Source: Paraburkholderia caffeinitolerans (GTDB lineage Bacteria > Pseudomonadota > Gammaproteobacteria > Burkholderiales > Burkholderiaceae). From it: a stretch of DNA of 64,000 nt. Below, in pieces: positions 34,514-43,492 of the stretch; the stretch's first letter is position 1; every line of letters starts with the position of its first letter. The stretch lies in NCBI RefSeq assembly GCF_902859945.1, contig NZ_CADIKL010000014.1, forward strand, positions 62,001 through 126,000. The letters run 5' to 3'. The notes beneath the pieces were generated by a model. It was not told the origin of the DNA. It did no database searches and worked only from the letters and a program-made list of their open reading frames with translations. Both the position numbers and the translations under genes were made by a program.

Positions 34514-34711
34514 TCAGTGACCAGGCGGCCGGCGCGCGGCCTCGCGCGCCTCCCAGGCCTTCAGCGCCGCGCGCCAACGGTCCATCTCTTCGTAGTAGAG
34601 ATCGAAGATGCAGGGACTGCAGCCGCTCTGGCAGCAGTCTTCATCGTTGGGCCGCTCGGGCGGCGACGGACGCGGATCGTCCTCGGAATGGGAATCGGAA
34701 GGCAAATACAT
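34514..34711 (-). CDS. Small oxidoreductase-like-domain protein, 65 residues
   Basis: A 65-residue protein with DCCQSGCSPCIFDLYYEEMDRW, the Cys-rich core of the Oxidored-like domain (PF09791), after a Pro-rich start. Related proteins bear four close cysteines and may bind metal; the role in bacteria is unknown. I take the ATG at 34711 because the domain follows about 25 residues later; the longer frame to 34846 has no family character. It lies between the sirtuin and DUF2252 genes, same strand. Confidence 0.75.
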   Translation of the reverse strand: MYLPSDSHSEDDPRPSPPERPNDEDCCQSGCSPCIFDLYYEEMDRWRAALKAWEAREAARRPPGH

Positions 34712-34846
34712 GAATGCGCGGGCGATGTGGCAGTTCGGCACGCCCAGTATACGGGACCATGCGAACGCGCGTGCGGGAACACATCGGCGATGAATTCGAC
34801 GGACTCGGCGCGCTCGCGAAAACACAAATAAAAACAACCGCAACAA

Positions 34847-36328
34847 TCAGACGCGGAAATCGGCCGCCATGTCCTCGTCGCTGCGCGCCACGATATCGCC
34901 GCTGCGCGCGGCCTTGACGAACGCTTCGTAATCGCGCTCCACCTGATCCGCGTAGCTGGCCGCATAGCCCGCGAGCGCTTCGGCGAACGCGTCGCCGCGC
35001 CCGATATACGAGGCAATCTCGATGGCCGCGTTGCCCGACTTCGCGTGCGCGCGCGCCATCGCCCAGCCGCACATGCGCGCGTAGCCCGCGAGCAGCGCGC
35101 TATCGAGCATTTCGAGCTCCACCGAGAGCTTCATGTCGCGCAACTGGCGAAAGTAGAAGTGACGCCCCGAGGGCCCCGTCGACCAGCCGAGAAACAGATC
35201 GCTCGCGGCCTGCAACAAGCGCTGCCCCTGCACCACGCGCGCGCCCTCGTGCTTGAACGCCGGCCTCTTGAAATACTGGGCGATCACGGATTGGCGCGCC
35301 TCTTTCAACTGCAGGAAAAGCGGCTTGTCATGATGATCGACGAGCAGCATCACGAGGCAGCGCGTGCCCACGCTGCCCACGCCCACCACCTTGAAAACGA
35401 GATCCTGGATCGCGAAGTGTTCGAGCAGCTCGCGGCGGTCGGGTGCGAGCGTCTTCAGATAGGCCTCGTAGGTCGGCATGATCATCGAGCGCCAGTCGCT
35501 GTGCGTGAGCCAGTTGTCTTCGTGCTCGTAAAGCGAGTTCGGACCGTGCACGTGAAAGAGCGCGGGCGGGGCGTCGCGGATCGTCCAGTGCGAGGCGCCG
35601 GGCGCTTCGCTGCTTTCTCGGTCGTCTCGATCACTGCGATCACTGCGATCGCTACGATCGCTACGATCGCTACGATAGGCGAGCTTTTCCAGCATGCTTT
35701 CGTGCGTGCGGCCCGCGGCCTTCTCCATGCCGCGGCGAATCAGGCGTCGACCCTCGGGCGTGAGCGCGCTTTCCGCCATGCGGTCGAACGTGATCTTGTC
35801 GTACCAGAGTTCCAGCGCGCCGAAATTCGCGTACTCGCGCATGCGGTCGCGATAGGTGTTCACCGCCGTCATAACGAGATCTTCGGCGACGCCGCGCGAA
35901 AAGCGCAGATGCCGCGCGGCCACCACGAAACTCGCGACGAGCCGCTTGAGGTCCCACTCCCAAGGGCCGGAAGCCACTTCGTCGAAGTCGTTGAGATCGA
36001 ACGCGAGCTGGCGCTCGGGCGTCGCGAAGCCGCCGAAGTTGAGCAGATGACCGTCGCCGCAAATCGGCATGGCCATGCCCGTGTTGGGCACCTGGGCCAG
36101 ATCGTGAGCCTGCAGGATCGCGCTGCCACGAAAGAACGTGAAGGGCGAGACCATCATGCGCCCGTAGCGCAGCGGCACGAGGTTGGGCACGCGCCCCTCG
36201 CTGTTCTGTTTGAGCAGCGCGATGGGGTCGCGCTCGAGCTCGCCCACTTGCTTGTGGCTAGAGCGCTTGGCGCGTTCGCGCGCGGCGCGGCCAGCCGCTT
36301 CTCGCTCGGCAACAGTCCTTCCATTCAT
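34847..36328 (-). CDS. DUF2252 family protein
   Basis: A 493-residue cytosolic protein of the DUF2252 family (kinase-like or aminoglycoside-phosphotransferase-like fold proposed, function unknown). Family features seen are MVSPFTFFRGSA, GDGHLLNFGGFATPER, FDLNDFDEVASGPWEWDLKRL and VVGVGSVGTRCLVMLL. Residues about 217-235 consist of a Ser-Asp-Arg repeat encoded by a 9-bp tandem repeat (35629-35673), an insertion absent from the usual family core. Confidence 0.85.
   Translation of the reverse strand: MNGRTVAEREAAGRAARERAKRSSHKQVGELERDPIALLKQNSEGRVPNLVPLRYGRMMVSPFTFFRGSAILQAHDLAQVPNTGMAMPICGDGHLLNFGGFATPERQLAFDLNDFDEVASGPWEWDLKRLVASFVVAARHLRFSRGVAEDLVMTAVNTYRDRMREYANFGALELWYDKITFDRMAESALTPEGRRLIRRGMEKAAGRTHESMLEKLAYRSDRSDRSDRSDRSDRDDRESSEAPGASHWTIRDAPPALFHVHGPNSLYEHEDNWLTHSDWRSMIMPTYEAYLKTLAPDRRELLEHFAIQDLVFKVVGVGSVGTRCLVMLLVDHHDKPLFLQLKEARQSVIAQYFKRPAFKHEGARVVQGQRLLQAASDLFLGWSTGPSGRHFYFRQLRDMKLSVELEMLDSALLAGYARMCGWAMARAHAKSGNAAIEIASYIGRGDAFAEALAGYAASYADQVERDYEAFVKAARSGDIVARSDEDMAADFRV
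35629..35673. repeat. In-frame 9-bp tandem repeat inside the DUF2252 gene
   Basis: Five consecutive 9-base units (two GATCACTGC, three GATCGCTAC) encode repeated Arg-Ser-Asp on the minus strand. All units are multiples of three, so the number can vary without a frameshift. Confidence 0.85.
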
Positions 36329-36539
36329 GAACGGCTCCAGTTTTCGGGAATGTTCGTGGATGATCGTGATGCACTCCGCACCGGCCGCTCAACGAGGCCG
36401 AACGCGACTGCGGTATTTAAGCGTGCGGCCCTTTTTTGCGCAAGCTAACTCACACGAATTCGCGGCCCGTGGCGAATACGCTTCGCGCTAAAATCGCCCA
36501 ATGCGCCACCGGGCGCACGCCCTCTGCAAAACCCCGATC

Positions 36540-37160
36540 ATGTCCCTCACCGCTTGGCTCTTTTTCCTGCCCGCCTGCTTCGCGCTCAATATGGCGCCGG
36601 GGCCTAACAACCTCCTGTCGATCAATGTGGCCGCGCGCCACGGCTTCATGCGCGCGCTCGTGGGCGGCACGGGTCGGCTGGTCGCATTCGCGGCGATGAT
36701 CGGGCTAGCGGCAACGGGGCTCGCGTTCGTGCTGCGCGCTTCGGAGGCCATCTTCTTTGCCATCAAGCTCGCGGGGGCGGCCTATCTCGTGTGGCTCGCC
36801 GTGCAGCTCTGGCGCAGCGACACGGCCCCGATCGGCATGAAGCTCGACGACAACGCCACGCTCGCGCGCATCGCGCAGCGCGAGTGCCTCGTGGCGGCGG
36901 GCAACCCGAAGGCGATTCTCGTGTTCACCGCGTTCCTGCCGCAGTTCGTCAACGTCGCCAAGCCGATGCTGCCGCAATTCGCCGTGCTGGGCGCGAGTTT
37001 TCTCGTGCTCGAATGCGTGGCCATCGCGCTCTACTCGCTCGCGGGCATGTACCTCGGCCGCTGGCTCACGCGCGAAAGCGTGCGCCGCTGGTTCAACCGC
37101 GCGTGCGGCGCGTTTCTAGGCCTCATTGGCGTGAGCTTCCTGCTGGTCCGCCGCGCCTGA
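36540..37160 (+). CDS. LysE/RhtB-family amino-acid exporter
   Basis: A 206-residue inner-membrane exporter with six hydrophobic helices. The N-terminus ACFALNMAPGPNNLLSINVAARHG contains the LysE/RhtB signature P-G-P-x2, and WLAVQLW and AAGNPKAILVFTAFLPQFV are characteristic. Start at 36540 chosen over an in-frame ATG 13 codons upstream. Substrate unknown, perhaps homoserine or threonine by family. Confidence 0.88.
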   Translation: MSLTAWLFFLPACFALNMAPGPNNLLSINVAARHGFMRALVGGTGRLVAFAAMIGLAATGLAFVLRASEAIFFAIKLAGAAYLVWLAVQLWRSDTAPIGMKLDDNATLARIAQRECLVAAGNPKAILVFTAFLPQFVNVAKPMLPQFAVLGASFLVLECVAIALYSLAGMYLGRWLTRESVRRWFNRACGAFLGLIGVSFLLVRRA

Positions 37161-37391
37161 TCCACGCCCGCTTCAATCCCCCTCATCTCGCGCAATATCG
37201 GAAAACCTCGGGAAAACACGTAGTCCATAATGTTTTCCTGATGATTGCGCCGATAAACTTTAACTGTCGTTAATCGACGGCAGCCCCTATGCTCAAACCA
37301 TCGCCCGCGCGTGCGGCGAGTGGCGGGAATCACCCCATCACTCGCGGCGCGCTGCGGACATGCGGTTTTCAACGTCATTAGGGGAATCCAT

Positions 37392-38369
37392 ATGAAGATC
37401 TGCATCTTTGGAGCGGGCGCCATTGGCGCCATGATGGGCGTGCAGATGGCCCGCGCCGGCGCCGACGTGAGCTTCGTCGCACGCGGCCCGCATCTGGCCG
37501 CCATGCGCGAACGCGGCGCGCGTCTCTTGATGGACGGCGAGGAGTACGTCGCAAAGGTCCGTTGTACCGACGATCCGCGCGAGCTGGGCGTGCAGGACGT
37601 GGTGATCATCACGCTCAAGGCACATTCGGTGGCGGGCGTGATCGACTCGATGCAGCCGCTCATCGGCAAGCACACCGCCATCGTGACGGGCACCAACGGC
37701 ATTCCCTACTGGTACTTCCACCGCCACGGCGGCAAGTTCGAAGGCTCGCGGCTCGAAAGCATCGACCCGGACGGCTCGCAATGGACGCGTCTCGGACCCG
37801 AGCGCGCAATCGGCTGTGTGCTCTACCCCGCCGCCGAAATCGAAGCACCGGGCGTGATCCGCCACGTGTACGGCAAGAAGTTCCCGATCGGCGAGCCTTC
37901 GGGCGAGCGCACCTCGCGCATCGTGCAACTGCACGAAGTCATGACGGCCGCCGGCTTCGATGCACCGATCCGCGAGAACATCCGCGACGAAATCTGGCTC
38001 AAGCTGTGGGGCAATCTCTGCTTCAACCCGATCAGCGCGCTCACGCACGCCACGCTCGACATCATTACCGAAGACCCGGCCACGCGCGCCGTCGCGCGCA
38101 CGATGATGCTTGAAGCGCAGCGCATTGCCGAGCAGTTCGGCGTGAACTTCCGCGTCGACGTGGAGCGGCGTATCAACGGTGCGGGCGCGGTCGGTGCGCA
38201 CAAGACCTCGATGCTCGTCGATCTGGAAACGCGCCGCCCGATGGAGATCGATCCGCTGCTGACCGTCGTGCAGGAAATGGGACACCTGGTGGGCGAAGCC
38301 ACGCCGGCCATCGACACCGTGCTCGCGCTCATCAAGCAGCGCGAACGCATGGCGCAACGGGCAGCCTGA
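37392..38369 (+). CDS. 2-dehydropantoate 2-reductase-family protein
   Basis: A 325-residue NADPH-dependent reductase of the PanE/ApbA family. Rossmann motif GAGAIGAMMG lies at 7-16, and the C-terminal six-helix domain carries LWGNLCFNPISALTHATLDII. The catalytic-lysine region is GVNFRVDVERR to AVGAHKTSM. It may be ketopantoate reductase or a ketoacid reductase paralogue; pantothenate genes are not adjacent, so panE is not assigned. The start at 37392 lies close to a GGGGAA site. Confidence 0.85.
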   Translation: MKICIFGAGAIGAMMGVQMARAGADVSFVARGPHLAAMRERGARLLMDGEEYVAKVRCTDDPRELGVQDVVIITLKAHSVAGVIDSMQPLIGKHTAIVTGTNGIPYWYFHRHGGKFEGSRLESIDPDGSQWTRLGPERAIGCVLYPAAEIEAPGVIRHVYGKKFPIGEPSGERTSRIVQLHEVMTAAGFDAPIRENIRDEIWLKLWGNLCFNPISALTHATLDIITEDPATRAVARTMMLEAQRIAEQFGVNFRVDVERRINGAGAVGAHKTSMLVDLETRRPMEIDPLLTVVQEMGHLVGEATPAIDTVLALIKQRERMAQRAA

Positions 38370-38389
38370 AAATAAGTAGCAACAAAATA

Positions 38390-38420
38390 AACGGGCCGCG
38401 CGAAAGCGCGGCCCGTTTTG
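38390..38420 (+). terminator. Terminator after PanE-like gene
   Basis: A perfect 11-bp stem (AACGGGCCGCG / CGCGGCCCGTT, loop CGAAAG), followed by TT and TTGCATTT. It stands between convergent genes and probably serves the plus strand. Confidence 0.85.
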
Positions 38421-38473
38421 CATTTGAAACTCGGAGAGAAAAGAAAAGCGCTCACGAGGAGCGCCTGAAGAAG

Positions 38474-39517
38474 TCAGCCGATGCGCGCAAGCGCGACGGT
38501 TTCCCGTTCGAAACGCGGCGCGACGTGCGTGTCGTGCCTGGCGTGCGTTGAAGCGGTGGTGGCATGGTCTTCCGCAATCTGGCCGTCCGCGGCGAACTGT
38601 GACCACGCGGCCTGAGCGCAAGGACGCAACGAGCGATTGCGGCGCCGTACGAGCATCGTGCTCACCATCACGACCGGCTGCAGCACGCGCGCGACGAGCG
38701 GTCCCGCCGGCACCGGCCAATGGCACGCGGCGCCCGACGCATCGCCATGCGTCGCGCGCGCGCCGTCGTCGCTGATGGGCAGGATGCCGATGCCCATGCC
38801 GAGTTGCGCCATCCGCGCGACGCCTTCGACATGCGCAAGCTCCTGGACCGGACGCCCCTCGGGCCGCAGCCCCTGGAGCGCGCGCATCACCGCACCGTGA
38901 CAGCCCGCGTCGCGATTGAGCGTGAAGAGCGGCTCGCGCGAGAGCTCGTCCCAGCGCAGCGCGCCTTGCAGCGCTAGCGGATGATGTGAGGGCAGCACGG
39001 CGCACAACGGCGTGGCGGCGAGCGGCTGCACCTCGAAGTTGGCGCTCGTGAACGGCATGGCTTCGGCAATCACGCCGAAATCGGCTTCACCCTGCTCGAC
39101 GGCCTGCAAAACAGCGGCTTGCGGCAAGTCCCGCAATTGCAGCGTCAGCGAAGGAAACGCCGCCGCACAACGTGCAAACGCGGCGGGAACCCAGCCCGAC
39201 GACAGTGCTGGATTGCTCGCCACGAGTACGACGCCGCTATAGTCGTGATGCGCGTCGCGGCCTTCGTTCAACGCCATTTCGATCTCGTCTAGCAAGCGCC
39301 CGATGCGCCGCTCGAACCCACTGCCCGCGAGCGTGAGTTCGACTTGGCGCGTCGTGCGATCGAACAGCTTCAGATCGATGGCCTCTTCGAGATCGCGCAC
39401 GCAGCGGCTTACCGCCGACTGCGTGAGCCCGAATTCGCGCGCGGCGCGCGTGAAGCTGCGCTCACGCGCGACCGCGACGAATACCTTGAGTTGCTGCAGC
39501 GAAACGTTCATCGACAT
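38474..39517 (-). CDS. LysR-family transcriptional regulator
   Basis: A 347-residue LysR-type regulator. The N-terminal HTH (LKVFVAVARERSFTRAAREFGLTQSAVSRCVRDLEEAIDLKLFDR, about 10-55) is standard. The type-2 periplasmic-fold effector domain runs to about 295; the last 50 residues are an unusual extension. It is convergent with the PanE-like gene and lies directly downstream (34 bases) of the first oxalate:formate antiporter on the same strand, so both may be cotranscribed. Target unknown. Confidence 0.85.
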   Translation of the reverse strand: MSMNVSLQQLKVFVAVARERSFTRAAREFGLTQSAVSRCVRDLEEAIDLKLFDRTTRQVELTLAGSGFERRIGRLLDEIEMALNEGRDAHHDYSGVVLVASNPALSSGWVPAAFARCAAAFPSLTLQLRDLPQAAVLQAVEQGEADFGVIAEAMPFTSANFEVQPLAATPLCAVLPSHHPLALQGALRWDELSREPLFTLNRDAGCHGAVMRALQGLRPEGRPVQELAHVEGVARMAQLGMGIGILPISDDGARATHGDASGAACHWPVPAGPLVARVLQPVVMVSTMLVRRRNRSLRPCAQAAWSQFAADGQIAEDHATTASTHARHDTHVAPRFERETVALARIG

Positions 39518-39551
39518 GGTCTGGCCCGTGTCAGCGTGGGTTGAGCACGGC

Positions 39552-40880
39552 TCATTCGCCAGTCTGCTTGGACCAGTTCTGCAGGCCTGCCGGATTTGCC
39601 GAGAGCGAAGTGGAATGCTCGTCGCTGCGCTCGATCAGGCGATGGCGCATGGGCGCGAGGATGAACTTGGCGCTGACGCCCGCTGCGATCGTGATGACCG
39701 CCGCTGCGATGAACACGGCACTCCAGCCGCCTGTTGCCGAGAGCACCGAGGCCACCGGCACGAGCAGTGCAGCCGTGCCCTTCGCGGTATAGAGCGTGCC
39801 TGCGTTGGCGGCGGCATACTTGCTGCCGAAGGTGTCGGCGCAGATTGCCGGGAAGATCGAGAAGATCTCGCCCCAGAACAGGAAGATGAGTGCGGCAAAC
39901 GTAATGAACGCATACGGGTTCGTGCCGTACTTCATCATGCCGAGCAGCGCGAGGCCTTCACCCACGAAGATGAAGAACATGGCGTTCTCGCGGCCGATCT
40001 TGTCGGAGATGAAGCCGCACAGCGGACGCGTAAAGCCGTTGCAGATGTTGTCGATCGACAGCGTGAGCGTGAGCAGCGGCAGCGTCGCGCCGAACACGGT
40101 CATCGGCATGCGGGCAAGGCCCCAGTCCTTCGCGATCGGCCCGATCTGCGCGGTCGCCATCAGGCCGCCCGCTGCAACCGCAACGAACGCTGCGTAGATG
40201 ACCCAGAATACCGGCTGCCGTACCATCTGCCCCGGCGTGTAGTCGATGCGCGAGACGAGGCGGCGGCCCGCCGCCATGGTGGCGCGCGGTACGGGCTTCA
40301 CGAGCAGCAGCGCGAGCACGAGAATCGCCACGCCCTGCAGGATGCCGAAGAAGAAGAATGTGTGCTCGTAGCCCGAACGCGAAATCATGTTCGCGATAGG
40401 AATCACGGTGACGGCCGCGCCCGCGCCGAAGCCCGCCGCGGTCAGGCCCGCCGCGAGACCACGACGGTCCGGGAACCACTTGAGCGCGTTGCCCACACAG
40501 GTGCCGTACACGCCGCCCGCCCCGATGCCCGCGAGCACCGACCCCGCATAGAGCATCGGCAGCGTGGTCGCATACGAGTAAAGCACCCATGCGAGGCCTG
40601 CGCACACGGCGCCACCCATGACGACCGGACGGGGGCCGAACTTGTCGACGAGCCAGCCTTCGATCGGCACAAGCCAGGTTTCAGTCAGGATGAAGATCGA
40701 GAACGCCATCTGGATCGAAGCTTCGCCCCAGTGATGGCGTGCGTTCATGGGCGCGACGAAAAGCGTCCACGCGTACTGCAGGTTGGCAACGAGCGCCATG
40801 CATAGCATGCCCAACACCAGTTGACCCCAGCGGTTCGTCCAAAACGGACCGCCTTCGCTCCTTTGACTGATTGCATTCAT
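39552..40880 (-). CDS. oxlT: Oxalate:formate antiporter (OFA family MFS), copy 1
   Basis: A 442-residue MFS protein of the oxalate:formate antiporter family, 12 membrane helices. It has WTLFVAPMNARHHWGEASIQMAF, the conserved TETWLVPIEGWLVDKFGPRPVV loop (motif A) and YTAKGTAALLVP near the end, which contains the OxlT substrate lysine. The start MNAISQ at 40880 follows GGAGA by eight bases. It closely resembles the second copy at 54217-55551. The specific substrate is inferred; some OFA members move other organic acids. Divergent from the LysR gene at 41241. Confidence 0.85.
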   Translation of the reverse strand: MNAISQRSEGGPFWTNRWGQLVLGMLCMALVANLQYAWTLFVAPMNARHHWGEASIQMAFSIFILTETWLVPIEGWLVDKFGPRPVVMGGAVCAGLAWVLYSYATTLPMLYAGSVLAGIGAGGVYGTCVGNALKWFPDRRGLAAGLTAAGFGAGAAVTVIPIANMISRSGYEHTFFFFGILQGVAILVLALLLVKPVPRATMAAGRRLVSRIDYTPGQMVRQPVFWVIYAAFVAVAAGGLMATAQIGPIAKDWGLARMPMTVFGATLPLLTLTLSIDNICNGFTRPLCGFISDKIGRENAMFFIFVGEGLALLGMMKYGTNPYAFITFAALIFLFWGEIFSIFPAICADTFGSKYAAANAGTLYTAKGTAALLVPVASVLSATGGWSAVFIAAAVITIAAGVSAKFILAPMRHRLIERSDEHSTSLSANPAGLQNWSKQTGE

Positions 40881-41240
40881 CTCGGTTGTCTCCACTATCC
40901 GATCAAGAACCGCAGCCGCTTTTCCGGCTTGCATAAATATCGACTTATAGTCTTTTAATTCATCATCCATTACCGCTTATTTTTATTCGATCAGCACATA
41001 AAAATTCGAATGAAAATACGTAATTCCCCTCTCATTCATCGAATTCATGAAGTGCCTGAAAAGCGCTTCCACCAAGCCTTTTTATCCGGGTTTTCCCGCT
41101 ATTAAACGCTTTTCCAAGCGTTTACCCGCACATCAAAGCGATGCATTCGAACGCCTTTCAACTCATGCTAGGGCGATTACTCGATTACTAATAATTAAAG
41201 TTTGTTATTATGTTGATTCAGTATCCTTTATGGATCGGCC
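40881..41240. other. A+T-rich divergent promoter region, oxlT/lysR
   Basis: About 360 A+T-rich bases between oxlT copy 1 and a divergent LysR gene. A 7-bp inverted repeat AAACGCT/AGCGTTT with a 6-base gap lies at 41104-41123. No TGTGATATATCACA-type site is seen here, unlike frc and oxlT copy 2. Confidence 0.6.
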
Positions 41241-42185
41241 ATGACCATGCGAAACGCCACGCTGCGCCAGTTGAAAGTCTTCGAGACCGTGGCGCGCCAC
41301 CTCAGTTTTTCGCGCGCCGCCGAGGAGCTTCATCTCACGCAACCGGCGGTTTCCACGCAGGTCAAGCAGCTCGAGGAGCACGCGGGCCTGCCGCTGTTCG
41401 AGCAGCTCGGCAAGAAGATCTATCTCACGCCTGCTGGCACGGAGATGCTGCACTACAGCCGTGCGATCATTCAGCAGTTCCATGAAGTCGACGAGGCCAT
41501 GAGCCAGCTGAAGGGCATCTCCGGCGGCAAGCTCAACGTGGCCGTGATCAGCGCGGGCGACTACTTCTTTCCGCGCCTGCTCGCCGAATTCACGCGCCGC
41601 TACAAGGGCGTGCAGCTCAATCTCTCGGTGCACAACCGCGAGCAATTGCTGCAGCAGCTTTCGACCAACCAGACCGATCTCGCGGTCATGGTGCGCCCGC
41701 CGCACACGACCGACGCCATCAACGAGCCCTTCGCCCCGCACCCCTACGTGATCGTGGCGGCGCCCTCGCACCCGCTTGCGAACAAGCGCGGCATCAAGCT
41801 GAGCACGCTTGCGAACGAAGCGTTCATCGTGCGCGAGCGCGGCTCGGACACGTGGAATTCGATGGAGGAAGGGTTTGCGGGCAAGATCACGAACCTGAAG
41901 ATCGCGATGGAGATCCAGAGCACCGAAACGATCAAGCAGGCCGTGATCGCCGGCATGGGCATCGCGTTTCTCTCGGCGCACACGGTCAGCCTCGAATTGC
42001 AGGTCGGGCACCTCACGGTGCTCGACGTCGAGGGCTTTCCGGTCATGCTCAACTGGTACCTCGTGCACCGCAAAAACAAGCGCCTGCCGCCGGTCGCGCT
42101 CGCCTTCAAGCGCTTCCTTCTCGAAGAAGGCAAGCAGCTCATCGAGGACATTACCCGGGTGTCGGAGTCGTCACTGCATAAGTAA
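41241..42185 (+). CDS. LysR-family transcriptional regulator, CbbR/YeiE-like
   Basis: A 314-residue LysR regulator, most like the CbbR/CysB-related group (LRQLKVFETVARHLSFSRAAEELHLTQPAVSTQVKQLEEHAGLPLFEQLGKKIYLT). The C-terminal effector domain has the QLNLSVHNREQLLQQL and MGIAFLSAHTVSLE segments of that group. It diverges from oxlT copy 1 and is the natural candidate regulator for it. The ribosome-binding site is weak. Confidence 0.88.
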   Translation: MTMRNATLRQLKVFETVARHLSFSRAAEELHLTQPAVSTQVKQLEEHAGLPLFEQLGKKIYLTPAGTEMLHYSRAIIQQFHEVDEAMSQLKGISGGKLNVAVISAGDYFFPRLLAEFTRRYKGVQLNLSVHNREQLLQQLSTNQTDLAVMVRPPHTTDAINEPFAPHPYVIVAAPSHPLANKRGIKLSTLANEAFIVRERGSDTWNSMEEGFAGKITNLKIAMEIQSTETIKQAVIAGMGIAFLSAHTVSLELQVGHLTVLDVEGFPVMLNWYLVHRKNKRLPPVALAFKRFLLEEGKQLIEDITRVSESSLHK

Positions 42186-42195
42186 GGCTTGATGG

Positions 42196-42240
42196 GTCAA
42201 GGCGCATCCATCAGGCAAGCCTGATCGTTTGCGCCTTGAC
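42196..42240. terminator. Nested double hairpin between convergent genes
   Basis: Outer arms GTCAAGGCGCA / TGCGCCTTGAC (42196-42206, 42230-42240) enclose a second perfect hairpin TCAGGC-AA-GCCTGA at 42211-42224. It lies right after the LysR stop and before the stop of the minus-strand membrane protein. Probably a terminator or cruciform; there is no T-run. Confidence 0.6.
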
Positions 42241-42265
42241 CGAATGAATCCTTGAATGCGTTGCT

Positions 42266-43309
42266 TCAGTGCAGTCCTTGGTGCAGCCCCTGGCGCAGCC
42301 TGAGCGCACCCTCGCGGCTGCGATTGCGCCGGCGGCGCGGCAGGTCCTGCGAAGCATGGTGCAGTGTACGTGGCGTTTCGAACGGTGGTTCGCAGTCCGC
42401 CAGCCAGATGTCGAGACTCGCAGGTTCGAGCGCTCCACGGCCGCAAGCCGCAACGAGCCACGCACCGGGCACGCCCGCGAAGCCGGCTCGCACGGGCGAT
42501 TTCGACGCGATCCGCGAGTTCGCGTCGGCCTGCTCACCCGTAGACGCACGCATGATGCCCAGACGCGGCGCGACACGGGGGCGCGCGCCGCCCATGAGAC
42601 GCACGCCGAACGCAGCGGCCAGCACGCAGGCGGCCACCAGCACGGAGAGCCCTAGTTCAGCGGCGGCAAGAATGCGCACCGCCGCAAAGCCGTAGCCCAG
42701 AATCGCGAACAAAACGAACGCAATCGCATGCACCACACGATCGCCCCGCCGGAACGGCAAGCGGCGGCGCTCGTTCATGGCTGCACCGCTGCTCATGCCA
42801 GCGCTTGCTCCATATGCGAACGCGCTCGCTGCCGCGCCAGTGAGCAGCGCGCCCAGCGTTGCCGTGACGTAAAGCGCAGCGCGCCCAGAGGCGGGCAGCG
42901 CCGGCAGCATCAGGAAGCTGATAAGGCAAACGCCGATCGACACCGCGCCCACCATGCAGCCCGCCACGGCGGTTGCTCGCGCACGCTTCGCAAGGTTGTG
43001 CCGCGCACCCAGCCATAAGCCGGCAAGCACTCCGCATTCCGCAGCACCCACCGCATCGGGCCTATACGCAACCAGCGCCGCCAGCAAGCCCGGCGGCACC
43101 GTCAGTAGCAGTGCGAACGATAACGCGAGCGCGGTGCGCACCCGCGGCGTCACCTCACGCGCATGCTTGCAGCGCGGCTTCGCGCGCTCGGGAGCGCGCC
43201 GCGCCCATGCCGGCGCGAGCGCCGCCAATTGTGCAAATACACATGCAAGCCACGCGAACAGCAGGCTGCCACCGAGCCATGCCACGTCGCCTGCCAGTTG
43301 CTCCGGCAT
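42266..43309 (-). CDS. Multi-span membrane protein, unknown
   Basis: A 347-residue protein, not recognised. At least six hydrophobic segments are visible at about 10-30, 58-82, 95-115, 120-142, 148-168 and 190-245. A soluble, Arg-rich C-terminal part follows, ending in a tandem Gln-Gly-Leu-His repeat. The start at 43309 has a very strong Shine-Dalgarno (GAGGAGGAGA), so the gene is real even though the function is not known. It is followed within about 180 bases by the FAH gene on the same strand, so it may belong to the frc unit. Confidence 0.6.
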   Translation of the reverse strand: MPEQLAGDVAWLGGSLLFAWLACVFAQLAALAPAWARRAPERAKPRCKHAREVTPRVRTALALSFALLLTVPPGLLAALVAYRPDAVGAAECGVLAGLWLGARHNLAKRARATAVAGCMVGAVSIGVCLISFLMLPALPASGRAALYVTATLGALLTGAAASAFAYGASAGMSSGAAMNERRRLPFRRGDRVVHAIAFVLFAILGYGFAAVRILAAAELGLSVLVAACVLAAAFGVRLMGGARPRVAPRLGIMRASTGEQADANSRIASKSPVRAGFAGVPGAWLVAACGRGALEPASLDIWLADCEPPFETPRTLHHASQDLPRRRRNRSREGALRLRQGLHQGLH

Positions 43310-43492
43310 CTCTCCTCCTCGCACGCGATACTCATGCCGCGCACGTAATCTGTTCGCGCTTCGAATGCCTACTTGCGGCGCGCATTTTTGTTGCGCCCCC
43401 CAACCGTTCGTCTCGTCGCGCGATGCATCTGGTCGTGCATCGCGCGACACGCTCGCGCGTTCTCCTGCTGACTTCGTGACCTGCTTTTCCGG

